This document shows positions 12,001 through 17,363 of a stretch of 64,000 nt of DNA, one piece after another. Each line of letters opens with the position of its first letter. Position 1 is the first letter of the stretch. Origin of the DNA: CAUYXS01 sp965248495 (GTDB taxonomy: Bacteria; Chloroflexota; Dehalococcoidia; Lucifugimonadales; Australimonadaceae); NCBI GenBank assembly GCA_965248495.1, contig CBDFJL010000003.1, positions 1,240,001 to 1,304,000 of the forward strand, read 5' to 3'. Both the position numbers and the translations under genes were made by a program. The notes under the pieces are model-generated. The model saw only the letters and a list, made by a program, of their open reading frames with translations, had not been told where the DNA came from and did no database searches.

Positions 12001-13722
12001 GCCACGCCCATGCCGGCGCCAGATGCGCCGACCAACTTCACCGCAACCGCGCAAAACGCCAGCGTCTGGCTCGCTTGGGACGACCCAGACGACTCCGGCA
12101 TAACCCGGTACGAGTACCGTCAGGCCAGCGGTGACGGCAACTTCGGCCCGGCGATCCCAATCCGCGGAAGCAGCGCGACGACGACATCCCACACCGTGAG
12201 AGACCTGATCAACCACCTAACGCATAGGTTCCAAATCCGCGCGGTGAACGTGTATGGCGCAGGCGATTGGCCGCCCTCGTTGAACGCCACTCCTCGAGCG
12301 CCCTCGTTGAACGCCACTCCTCGAGCGCCCAACTATACCCCCTACTTGATTGGCGGCTACAGCGTCACGTTCACCGTCGACGAGAACACGCCGCCGGGCA
12401 GTCTGGTGGGAGACGCTATCACCGCGACGGATCCGGACGGCGATGTCCTGACCTACTCCCTGTCGGGGATCGACGCGTCTTCCTTCGTCCTAGACGGCTC
12501 CACCGGTCAGATCACCGTCGGCTCCGGGACCCTGCTCGACTACGAGTCCGGGCCTACGAGGTACACGGTCGTCGTCTCCGTCCACGATGGCAGGGGCGCC
12601 TACGGCGACGACGACTCCACCATCGACGACCTCATTGAAGTGAGCATCGACGTCAGCAACGTGGATGAAGCCGGGACGGTGTCGGTGTCCTTGGAAAAAC
12701 CAGAGGTCGGGACCGCGTTGACCGTCTCCCTGAGCGATCCCGACGGCTCGCTGTCCGACATCTCCTGGCAGTGGGCCAGGTCCTCAGATGGTTCCAATTG
12801 GAGCGACATCTCCGGGGCCAACTCGGACTCCTATACCCCGGTCGCAGACGATGCGGGCATCTACCTCCAGGCAGTGGCCTCCTATACGGACGGACACGGC
12901 CCGGGCAAGTCCGCACACGCGGTCATGGAACAGCAGACCGCCCAAAGAGGTCCGTCCTTCGAAGGCGACGTCACGTTCACCGTCGACGAGAACACGCCGC
13001 CGGGCAGTCTGGTGGGAGACGCTATCACCGCGACGGATCCGGACGGCGATGTCCTGACCTACTCCCTGTCGGGGATCGACGCGTCTTCCTTCGTCCTAGA
13101 CGGCTCCACCGGTCAGATCACCGTCGGCTCCGGGACCCTGCTCGACTACGAGTCCGGGCCTACGAGGTACACGGTCGCCGTCTCCGTCCACGATGGCAGG
13201 GGCGCCTACGGCGACGACGACTCCACCATCGACGACCTCATTGAAGTGAGCATCGACGTCAGCAACGTGGATGAAGCCGGGACGGTGTCGGTGTCCTTGG
13301 AAAAACCAGAGGTCGGGACCGCGTTGACCGTCTCCCTGAGCGATCCCGACGGCTCGCTGTCCGACATCTCCTGGCAGTGGGCCAGGTCCTCAGATCGCAC
13401 GGACTGGCAAGATATGGCCGGCGCGTCTTCCTTCACCTATTATACCCCTGTTGACCTGGACGCGGACAAGTATCTGAGGGTCACAGCGTCTTACGCTGAC
13501 GGCGAGGGTTCCGGCAAGCAGGCACAGGCCGTCTTGAACAACCCGGTCCAGGGACTCCCCGAACCGGTGGCGACACCGACGACCACGGCGACGGACACAC
13601 CCGCGCCCTCCGAGGCGGACGGCGGAGACGAAGGATTTCCCTGGTGGGTTATCGTCGCGGTAGTGATTGGGGTAGTCGCCGGAGTCGTTCTCATAATTGT
13701 GGTGCTACGTAGCCGGAGATAG
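1..13722 (+). CDS. Giant surface protein: FG-GAP propellers nested in fibronectin III domains, C-terminal membrane anchor (5' partial)
   Basis: The frame is already open at base 1, so the start lies upstream; about 4,570 residues are visible. Integrin-like FG-GAP repeats of about 50 residues (core DEFGISVAVDGDTVVIGA, an Asp-rich loop, then GSAYVFTK) form seven blocks near 1-870, 2000-3235, 3803-4960, 5236-6480, 6780-7935, 9093-10280 and 10580-11855. Fibronectin III domains (VTGLTNDTSYTFRVRAVN) surround them: eight complete ones near 1030, 1310, 1590, 3390, 8090, 8388, 8686 and 12015, and others that are split by a propeller block. Two cadherin-like plus Ig-like pairs follow (12364-13545), then a Thr/Pro linker, one membrane helix (about 13641-13708) and a basic RSRR tail, so the bulk should be extracellular. 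Asp-rich loops suggest calcium binding. Known roles of such modules point to adhesion or matrix binding; that role is inferred. No sortase motif is visible. Confidence 0.9.
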   Translation, partial: GDEFGRSVAVDDSTGTIVAGAWHDDSNEGSAYVFTEPTGGWSGWGTLTDPAKANLTATLTASNAAVNDYFGHSVAVDGDTVLIGASGRDSGKGAVYVFTKPETDGGWTGNLDIDTGDATKLTASDGANDDFLGASVAIDGGTAVIGAIGDDANEDDGDDTNNLTNAGSAYVFIEGPSAWSQAAKLTASDREVDERDDSQFGISVAVSGDIVVIGADGVDQSATETNFGAAYAFTKPATGWADNTETAKLTASDGNTNHDFGSSVAIDGDTVVVGAEGKDSGEGAAYVFDIVDWEDIAGSNAGTTSHIVTGLTNDIDHTFRVRAVDGAEASDPSASVAGTPKAASYAPVKLLNFSAAQTGDGEVEMTWDAHRYPLTVSGYEFNQDGGDWNAITGSDSSTHSHTVTGLTKGTTYTFAVRAVNGAGSTESDSRSVTIIGQSAAPDSFTAVAGDEQVWLGWRSPADFTISGYEYQQKTGGDFGDDWTSIPGSRSGTTFHIVTGLTNDTSYTFRVRAVNAAGGSDASVEKPATPGEASSAPGVPEGFAARQTGVGHVKLTWVASSNPLNVTGYEFRQNNGSWTTISESDSRTVSHSFTGLTQDVTYTFRVRAVNNSSNGVSSGAESVIVVAEPAAPTDLAAKTGDTQVGLTWKDPGNASIAKYQIFQFPESVTKLISSDRDGGDELGWSVAVDDDTLVIGALGDDDTENLSGSAYVFTRVAGGWTQAGKLTASDPKVDAGFGHAVAVHGDTIIVGAYEDDLGTKTDAGAAYVFTKFGGVWGNAPVSGDHRVETARLTASDALADDEFGTSVAVHEDTIVVGAPEKDTNPDPNVDNARGSAYIFTKPAKGWADMTETAALSGQSDGDRFGRSVALHGDTVVVGAFEENGDRGAAYVFTKRAATGVWDDWDDTSVSNATPKLTASDRASGDRFGRAVAMDGDTIVIGAPYHDYDDPDDNTNDVSDSGAAYVFIKPATGGWATDTETAKLTASERAENDQFGYSVAVDSNTVVVGADRDDSNRGSAYVFTEPSTGGWTDTEGTDPLTAYDRSGNDHFGNFVAVDGDTVLVGAVGDDSGKGSAYVFGTGEWADIPGCGAATISHIARGLRNNVKHTFRVRAVNAAGAGDASEADAKPVAATFGPSRPADLTVTQTGVGQVRLAWTASTEPLTVRRYQYKQNDGGGFGNWIGIEGSDSSTASHTITGLIGGIEYSFTVGAVNGEGQNASDVESVTLEAQAAAPSNLDADASDEQVKLSWDDPGDSTIDEYQHFQINPSKLTASDGLRGDEFGYSVAVDGNTAVIGAYQDDHDDDDGNTIGNAGSAYVFTKVSGVWKQVAKLTADDGAANDESGYSVAVDGDTIVVGTHQNDADTNDNDEGAAYVFTKPASGWADMTQTAKLTAFGGAAGDEFGISVAVDGNTILVGAHQNDSDDGAAYVFTKPFTGWADSSETAKLIASDAAADDEFGISVALDGDTAVIGARQDDDNGSQSGSAYVFTKVSGVWSQKAKLIASDGAANDEFGISVAVDGDTAVIGARQGDTRNGAAYVFTKVSGVWSQKAKLTADDGAANDEFGISVAVEGDTVVIGAYQDDDHGDLSGSAYVFTRDSSGGWRQRDKLTASDGAERDRYGYSVGVSGDTVVVGAYSDDSNEANTGAAYFLRIPGWTDIPDSAATTTSHIVTGLTNDEEHTFQVRGVNAAGAGLASARARGTPTFAIPNRPTGFAADAGDTVVNLSWDDPEDSTIEKYQLLQIIQGGKLTTASTDDPVVRGDGFGISVAVDGNTAVVGAYRDDDAGADSGSAHVFTRSSSTAPWNWAAKLTASDAAENDEFGISVAVHGDTIVVGAHQNDADEGAAYVFTKVSGVWGQKAKLTASDATADDAFGISVAVHDETVVVGAHLENANDDDQVITDDVNDSGAAYVFTKPGSGGWADTTETAKLTASDAAENDQFGISVAVHDETVVVGAHLENANDDDVDTTDDVADSGAAYVFTKPESGGWADATETAKLTAFGAAESDEFGISVTVHGDTVVVGAHKYDVGVGTEKANAGAAYVFIKPTGGPWADGTETAKLIASDAMRGDELGIAVAVDDNEDTIVVGAYLDDDNGDNAGSAYVFTQDSNGWSQKTKLTGLSRGKDDWLGYSVAVVGNTVIAGANKSNISGPDSGAVYLWIVAQWADINGSGPTTTSHTVTGLTNRLEYSFQVRAVDKVEGTGAGPPSDPLRATPLKPKPADPTGLSAVAGDSQVKLSWGDPVEGSPPINNYELWQHAERPMLTADDRAANDEFGYAVAIDGDTAVVGMPGEDNPDNSGAAFVYTRDSSGTWSQVAKLRASDPNAQDRIGLSVAVHEDTSNGDTIVVGAPHHSSSKGAVYVFTEPSGGWASTSTAAKLTASDHADDDEFGISVAVDGDTVAVGAHNNNAAYVFTKPTDGWISTTTAAKLSGSDSFGRSVAVDAGTIVVGASGDSDDDQGSAFVFIEPNNGWADSTSAGAAKLTAYSRNKDDRFGRSVAIDGDTIVVGANGNDYDDDDNDTDDDEGAAYVFIKPDTGWANSPGTETAMFTASDGKEKDQFGVSVAMDGDTVVIGADALNETNRSGSAYVFTKPAAGWVDSTEAAKLTGSGTANRDRFGLSVSVDGLTVMVGANGQGASNEGAAYVYGIQDWSPITGSTGETRSHFATGLTNDAEHTFAVRAVNDGGASGPSNQASAEPGAEASAPAKPRYFSAVQVGAGEVRLEWEPSADPLAVVRFDYTADGGSNWPRAVGSHSTTASYTVSDLTVGTTYTFAARAVNSAGEGVSSDPWSVTIAVAPADRPTGLTARTGDEQVQLSWHYSGSQTSITGFQYQQKTGGDFGDDWTDIIGSTAVTRSHIVTGLTNGTTYTFRVRAVNVTIGSDTTNEEDATPSASGSRPARPTNFNAEQTGVGQVELTWDTAGARLTVTGYQYTADGGSNWSDISGSDSGTVSHIVSGLMVDTMYAFAVRAVNSGMLSGFSSSFRDVTIIDVPNMPTGLGTTGGDTQATFHWNVTVETTDRPIDKHQLLHLPQSKLTADDGADDDEFGYSVAIDGNTAVVGAHQPEYQDENDMTVEVGPGAAYVFVKADGAWSQAAKLTAPSPVTNDEFGYSVAVDGGTVVVGAPGSSSNTGAVYVFTKPDAEEGWASTSTAATLTAFGAEGGDEFGISVAVEGTTVVVGGDQNGSGATYVFTKPGSGGWADATETAKLTASDGAAADEFGISVSLNDDTVVVGAHQPQYEENGANVEVGPGAAYVFTKPASGGWAGNTEGAKFTAPDGAANDEFGVSVAIDVDVVVVGAHLHDVGANANAGAAYVFTRDSNSGKWGQPLKLTASNGHADDGFGNSVEVDGNTAVVGAYLDDRDNAARDTGSTYVFARKLGVWSQTLNLAGPGPYQDDRLGYSVAVDDGTLLAGTPQDDNDPGFAYAMDISDAEWTDFVSTELTDNGEDYFYRVLNLTNDQEYAFRVRSVNAAANRPSNETVAATPKSAKPGKTDGLSAQPGDSQVTLSWDDPRDSSLTGYQVLRPPEQTKFTAGSDGERNGAFGASVAVDDAAVVVGGTAVVGAPKHNVGSKSNAGAAYVFTEVDGVWSGPIELTAGSDGAENDWFGYSVAVESNVAVIGAYQHDTNDNADAGAAYVFIRDPLTGVWSEPVKLIADDGAENDWFGYSVAVDGETIVVGARWHNGKAGAAYVFTRNSMTRVWGNDPEPGETHRVETAKLTASDGGAFNYFGHSVAVDGETIVIGAPGYNANTGVAYVFTRNSMTRVWGNDPEPGETHRVETAKLTAFNGHAGDGFGNSVAVDGETIVVGAQQGDGERGSAYVFTEPTGDGGWADNTETAKLAASDRELGDHFGNSVAVRGGSIVVGAYTANINECDECGEDLRSGAAYLFTKPAGAVWANDPNKDYRTESGKLTLPTNGEERGDEFGNSVALDGQSIVVGAPEGNDDFGSVYVSDIPQWAFLASGAETTSATVEGLTNGLEYAFNVRAIDLYGEGLPSDIVQATPMPAPDAPTNFTATAQNASVWLAWDDPDDSGITRYEYRQASGDGNFGPAIPIRGSSATTTSHTVRDLINHLTHRFQIRAVNVYGAGDWPPSLNATPRAPSLNATPRAPNYTPYLIGGYSVTFTVDENTPPGSLVGDAITATDPDGDVLTYSLSGIDASSFVLDGSTGQITVGSGTLLDYESGPTRYTVVVSVHDGRGAYGDDDSTIDDLIEVSIDVSNVDEAGTVSVSLEKPEVGTALTVSLSDPDGSLSDISWQWARSSDGSNWSDISGANSDSYTPVADDAGIYLQAVASYTDGHGPGKSAHAVMEQQTAQRGPSFEGDVTFTVDENTPPGSLVGDAITATDPDGDVLTYSLSGIDASSFVLDGSTGQITVGSGTLLDYESGPTRYTVAVSVHDGRGAYGDDDSTIDDLIEVSIDVSNVDEAGTVSVSLEKPEVGTALTVSLSDPDGSLSDISWQWARSSDRTDWQDMAGASSFTYYTPVDLDADKYLRVTASYADGEGSGKQAQAVLNNPVQGLPEPVATPTTTATDTPAPSEADGGDEGFPWWVIVAVVIGVVAGVVLIIVVLRSRR
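11072..11353 (+). repeat. Two identical 87-bp direct repeats inside the giant gene
   Basis: Bases 11072-11158 recur without a mismatch at 11267-11353, offset by 195 bp (65 codons), so the duplication spans one FG-GAP repeat and keeps the frame. Neighbouring propeller repeats differ much more, so this copy is recent. Confidence 0.85.
12274..12327 (+). repeat. 27-bp perfect tandem duplication (2 copies)
   Basis: 12274-12300 is repeated exactly at 12301-12327 and encodes PSLNATPRA twice, in the linker between the last fibronectin III domain and the cadherin-like pairs. In-frame slippage product that lengthens the linker. Confidence 0.9.
12364..13396 (+). repeat. Near-identical segmental duplication, 606-bp period
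   Basis: About 427 bp starting at 12364 recur from 12970 to about 13396 with essentially one difference seen (a T/C change in the GTCGTC versus GTCGCC codons). Each copy encodes a cadherin-like domain (VDENTPPGSLVGDAITATD) followed by the first part of an Ig-like domain. The Ig-like ends then diverge (SNWSDISGANS versus TDWQDMAGASS). Confidence 0.88.
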
Positions 13723-14247
13723 GACTGGGAAGAAGTCTTAGCAGCCACCCGGTCAAGACTGACACTTGAGGAACATCCCGCGGCCGTTACTCATAGCGCC
13801 ACGACCAACTCGAAAGCTCGCAGTACGGTACATTTGTGCCCACCAGACTGGACAAAATCAAGAACCTTCATTCAACGGACACAATAGACACGGAAAACTC
13901 AGGTACTCGTGGGCGGCCGATTTGGGTCCATTCAAGCCAGGTCGGTAAAGCGGACTCAAAATGGGTGTGTCACGTCGTTCCCGCGTACCCGAACGTATCA
14001 CCAGACCCGATGAACGGTTCGATTCTTCTCAGGTTGGTCTAAATGGACGGTAGGCAGTACCATCTTTGAGATGTGGATGGGCCTGGAAGCTTCCTAGGGT
14101 CTGCCAACTTACAATCATGACTATGACAAGTGAGGATGGGCGGCGGCAACGTCTCGACCGATTGGCTCAACAGAGTAGCTGCTGAGAGGTTCATTTCCTG
14201 AGGTCCCAACCGAAATCGCCAAGACGGGCCAGCAAACGAGCAAAGCG
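13723..14247. other. Non-coding stretch after the giant gene
   Basis: About 525 bp without a convincing gene; the short open frames here lack ribosome sites and family resemblance. The only clear structure is the IS-end-like motif at 13812-13845, listed separately. The base composition looks lower in GC than in the giant gene, marking entry into the accessory region. Confidence 0.6.
13812..13845. repeat. 34-bp motif shared with the end of an IS3-type remnant
   Basis: The motif (GAAAGCTCGCAGTACGG, then TACATTTGTGCCCACCA) matches 27476-27510 at 24 of 30 aligned bases after one 1-base gap, in the same orientation. At 27.5 kb it lies at the upstream edge of a degraded transposase, so it is probably the terminal repeat of that element family. 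Here no transposase is left. See findings. Confidence 0.55.
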
Positions 14248-14281
14248 AAGGGGCCACAGGGATTGCACCCTGTGGCCCCTT
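14248..14281. terminator. Perfect 14-bp hairpin downstream of the 14.3 kb gene
   Basis: AAGGGGCCACAGGG pairs perfectly with CCCTGTGGCCCCTT around a 6-base loop (ATTGCA). It lies 17 bp past the stop of the minus-strand gene at 14298. Read on that strand the stem is followed by a moderately T-rich run (CTTTGCTCGTTT), so an intrinsic terminator is the simplest reading. Confidence 0.6.
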
Positions 14282-14297
14282 CCCCATGGCTTGAATT

Positions 14298-14528
14298 CTA
14301 TCCTCCTTTTGGAATTGCCGTAGGAGGCGGCTCCTCTGGTGTGGTAGTTGTGCTAATGCTAGGCAGAACCGCAATAGTCGTTACCGCCAACAGCACTCCC
14401 GCCACAACCGCTACGATACCGAGCACGTGACGTACTCCCCCGTACTTTCTTCTCACCACCGTAATCCCTACGATTAGCAGTATTGCAGAAGGCGGTGTCA
14501 TCATGAGAAGCCAAACCCATGCGGCCAT
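14298..14528 (-). CDS. Small two-helix membrane protein, unknown function
   Basis: 76 residues. Two hydrophobic helices (about residues 4-24, with WVWLLMMTPPSAILLIVGI, and 33-54, with VLGIVAVVAGVLLAVTTIAV) are joined by a short basic loop (VRRKYGGVR), and a Thr/Pro-rich tail follows. No family recognised. Its start lies 10 bp past the stop of the minus-strand gene at 14538, so the two are probably one operon closed by the hairpin at 14248. Confidence 0.6.
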   Translation of the reverse strand: MAAWVWLLMMTPPSAILLIVGITVVRRKYGGVRHVLGIVAVVAGVLLAVTTIAVLPSISTTTTPEEPPPTAIPKGG

Positions 14529-14537
14529 TGCTTAAGC

Positions 14538-15713
14538 CTAAGAGCCCCACGCCTGCTTTTGGCCATCTCCATACTGGCGTTGATGTATGTCTGGGTATTC
14601 GCCGATAACGGCGGTATAACTTACTCCACCCAGGATCGGACCCGGTATCGGTACAATGGTCTTCCCTTCGCTTGGGGGCCGGTACAGGGACAGATACGCC
14701 GGTTGGGCCTCCAGTGTCAATTCCCGCGCGTCTTCAAGCGCGGGCCAACAGACGAGTGTTTGATCCCCATGCCACCACCACATCTGGTTGGAGGTGTTCA
14801 TGGACGCCACCTGCACCACGTAGTGGTGGCCAGCATTGTCTCTGATACTTCTGAAGCCTTCCCACTGCCGGATAATCCCCGGCTGTTTCGCGGAGGACCA
14901 TCCCCTTGGAAGGCTGAATCGGACCCTTAAGTGAAGGGCAAAGCCAAGCTCAAGAATATCAATTTGCCGTACCTTTACATGGAGACGACCGTTTGAGCGG
15001 GTGTGGACTCTCGGACGTATCGAACGGAGTGGGGAGCCGTTTATTGCAGAGACAACGAGATCTTCCATTGGGGCTACTCGCTGTAGGATATGTTCCAGCA
15101 CGAGACGAGCAGCAAGGGACAAACGGTGGTCCTGAAGCCACTGTACCGGGTCTGCCGAATCCGGCAGCCTCAGCAGATCGGCAAGGAGCGTATCCGGTCC
15201 CGGATCGACCTGAGAGCGGCTTGGGGAAGTCTCCGTCGGCAGACCAATCTTCCGGCGAAGCCGCGTCAGAGCATCCACAAGATGGCGATGCTCTGACGGG
15301 CCATCGGCGGCATCGCCCCTCTGCTTGGGAGCGCCCCAATCTTCATCCGACCGAAGCAGTGCGCCATACATGGCGCCATACTTGTCCTGTAGGGATTGAT
15401 GCACCTGCCGTTCTTGCTCTCTTGTGAGCATACCGGAGACAATTCTGTTCTGGGCGCCGTACATCATTCCAGCCATGTCCAAGCTCTGTTCGATGGCCAG
15501 CAGAGCGACGTCAACGCTCCTTTCAGCCTCAAGCCACCGCAGAACATCAATGCTCTCCGGCAAACTGAGAAGTTCGCGAAACATCACCCGTGAAAGGTCG
15601 CCCTCCGGCCATGACAATCGAGTGCCCGGCCTCAAATTCCTGAGGGCGGTCAGTCGATCCTGTAGTCTAAGCTCCCGTCCAACAACGGTGTCATATGTGA
15701 GAACCTGGGACAT
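14538..15713 (-). CDS. Unrecognised 391-residue protein
   Basis: Starts MSQVLTYDTVVGRELRLQ. No domain recognised. The N-terminal half is helical and rich in Arg and Leu, with two similar passages (LLSLPESIDVLRWLEAERS and LLRLPDSADPVQWLQDHRL) about 150 residues apart, which suggests an internal duplication. The C-terminal half is richer in aromatic residues and probably beta-strand (ADEG-free stretches such as HHYVVQVASMNTSNQMWWWH). No signal peptide or membrane helix is evident. The start is supported by a clear upstream non-coding region. It probably forms an operon with the small membrane protein downstream. Function unknown. Confidence 0.6.
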   Translation of the reverse strand: MSQVLTYDTVVGRELRLQDRLTALRNLRPGTRLSWPEGDLSRVMFRELLSLPESIDVLRWLEAERSVDVALLAIEQSLDMAGMMYGAQNRIVSGMLTREQERQVHQSLQDKYGAMYGALLRSDEDWGAPKQRGDAADGPSEHRHLVDALTRLRRKIGLPTETSPSRSQVDPGPDTLLADLLRLPDSADPVQWLQDHRLSLAARLVLEHILQRVAPMEDLVVSAINGSPLRSIRPRVHTRSNGRLHVKVRQIDILELGFALHLRVRFSLPRGWSSAKQPGIIRQWEGFRSIRDNAGHHYVVQVASMNTSNQMWWWHGDQTLVCWPALEDARELTLEAQPAYLSLYRPPSEGKTIVPIPGPILGGVSYTAVIGEYPDIHQRQYGDGQKQAWGS

Positions 15714-16237
15714 TTAAAGCCTCGGCAGTAAGTATATCCAGGCCGTGTCCGAGTCAATAAAGACCGATAGGACAGGCAGACCGTCTGGCTCCACCATTTG
15801 GCAGGCGAAGAGCAGCCAGAGTGGAGCCCCAATTCTAAGGAATCAGAGTTGCACAGCCCCTTCAGCGCCGATAGATTCCGTCGAGTCGCCCTCATCCCCT
15901 GGATCGAATCCCAGGGGCCTCCCCTCACACCCCCTCATCATCCCTGGGAAACTCAACGCCTAGCCATCGCCCGACCGCAACCTCGGCCTTCGGCTGCCGC
16001 GAGCCACACCCGCCGTGCGTCCTGGCTCTTTCACCAGACCCCTAAAAGGGGGTTCAAAGATGAACACCCCTATAGGGGATTACGCCCAACTTTCCGGTCC
16101 CCCACACTGAAGGAGAACGGGCGTTCGCTCACAAAGATGAACGAGAGGCCAGTGGCTCCGAACGACACCAACAGACGCAGCGCAGGCTCGGTGCAACCGG
16201 CCCACATGGTCAGCGTCGGCGTCACTGAAAGACCGAT
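15714..16237. other. Non-coding stretch with short palindromes
   Basis: About 520 bp without a supported gene. It must hold the promoter of the minus-strand gene starting at 15713 and that of the plus-strand gene starting at 16238. Two short palindromes lie close together near 16040-16080 (CCCCTAAAAGGGG and CCCCTATAGGGG), and CAAAGATGAAC occurs twice (about 16054 and 16133). It borders the decayed recombinase element, so an attachment site could lie here, but none can be proven. Confidence 0.4.
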
Positions 16238-16450
16238 ATGGAAGAGACCAAGAACCAGCACGAACCCAAAGGCGCCAGGAAAGACCCCGGTGAGCTGCGG
16301 GTCGTGAGCATCGACTTCAACCCCGGACCCGACGCCCAGGACCGGCTGCGCCGCCTCTTCACCCTGCTCGTCAAGTACGCAACCGAAGACAAGCTCCCTG
16401 CACCGGACGCGGACTCTTCATCAGAGGACGGCTGCGAGGTAGAAGCCTGA
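16238..16450 (+). CDS. Small acidic hypothetical protein of the recombinase element
   Basis: 70 residues (MEETKNQHEPKGARKDPGEL...), charged and acidic at the C-terminus, with a predicted helix around PDAQDRLRRLFTLLVKYA. Its stop overlaps the start of the next gene (ATGA at 16447-16450 region), indicating translational coupling with the PAPS-reductase-like gene. No family recognised. Its position at the head of a recombinase-bearing module suggests element cargo or an accessory factor; this is inference. Confidence 0.5.
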   Translation: MEETKNQHEPKGARKDPGELRVVSIDFNPGPDAQDRLRRLFTLLVKYATEDKLPAPDADSSSEDGCEVEA

Positions 16451-17287
16451 TGCAGCCCACCCATTCCCTGACGGTCATCAGCCTGGGCGGAGGCGTCCAG
16501 TCCTCCGTCATGGCCCTTATGGCAAGCCAGGGAGCATTCGACGCCATCCCCAACTGCGCCATCTTCGCCGACACCCACTGGGAGCCTCCCAGTCTCTACA
16601 CTCACCTCGATTGGCTCGCCGAGCGTCTCGGCTTCCCCGTGTACGTCGTGGACAACGGGCGGAGTCTCCGCGAGGACGTCAAGACCCTCACCAACCACTC
16701 AGGCAACCACAGCTTCGTAGACCTTCCCCTCTATCTGAAGGGACGGCAACGGCCATGGCGATGGCATCGGGCGGCGTCAGTGCACCGAGCACTACAAGAT
16801 AAGGCCGATTCAGCGGAAGATACGCGAGCTGCTGGGACTCACGAAAGGACAACGTGTTCCGTCCGGCACCGCCGTCGAGCTGTGGCTGGGCATCTCCACC
16901 GACGAGGCCATCCGCATGAAGCCCTCTCGCGATAGATGGATACAGAACCGTTACCCCCTCATCGAAGCTGGGATGTCCAGGAAAGACTGCCTCCACTGGT
17001 GGAACACCCGCTACGACCGGCCACTGGAGCGTTCGGCCTGCATTGGCTGCCCATACCAGTCACGGCAGCGGTGGGTCGAGACCAAGCGCAGGTGGCCGGA
17101 GCTGTTCGCCGAGGCCGTGGACATCGACGCCAACATGCGGGGGAAGCTGGCCTTCGCCAAGGAGCCCTACCTGCATCCTCGACGGGTGCCCCTCGCGCAG
17201 GCAGTCAGCCTCGATGAGGCGGAGTTGGGAACGGACGGGCAATCGGACGGGTTCGGAAACGAGTGCGAAGGGCACTGTGGGCTCTAA
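16450..17287 (+). pseudogene. PAPS-reductase-like (adenine nucleotide alpha-hydrolase) protein, frameshifted
   Basis: The first frame opens with ISLGGGVQSSVMALMA, the PP-loop-type ATP/adenylyl site of the PAPS-reductase / N-type ATP pyrophosphatase superfamily, and runs to about 16740. From there the homology continues in the +1 frame (GIGRRQCTEHYKIRPIQRK ... ACIGCPYQSRQRWVETKRRW) to the stop at 17287. Removing one G from the GGG at about 16740-16742 restores one frame of about 278 residues. The C-terminal Cys pair (ACIGCPYQ) is typical of phage and mobile-element members, which are thought to act on nucleotides or DNA rather than in sulfate assimilation. Either a real null mutation or a homopolymer error. 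Confidence 0.7.
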
Positions 17288-17363
17288 GGGGCAGCATTCA
17301 CGGCGAGACGGCGGGGAGGCTATTTTCGAGTTGCCAAGGCGCTTCACTGCTGAGGAACGGGTC

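Noticed and set aside
16740..16745. Programmed ribosomal frameshift in the PAPS-like gene
   Set aside because: No slippery heptamer or downstream structure typical of such sites; family members are normally single-frame.
17043..17363. Upstream extension of the YhcG-like protein
   Set aside because: Overlaps conserved coding of the PAPS-like gene in another frame; ATG 17364 has a ribosome site and begins the family sequence.
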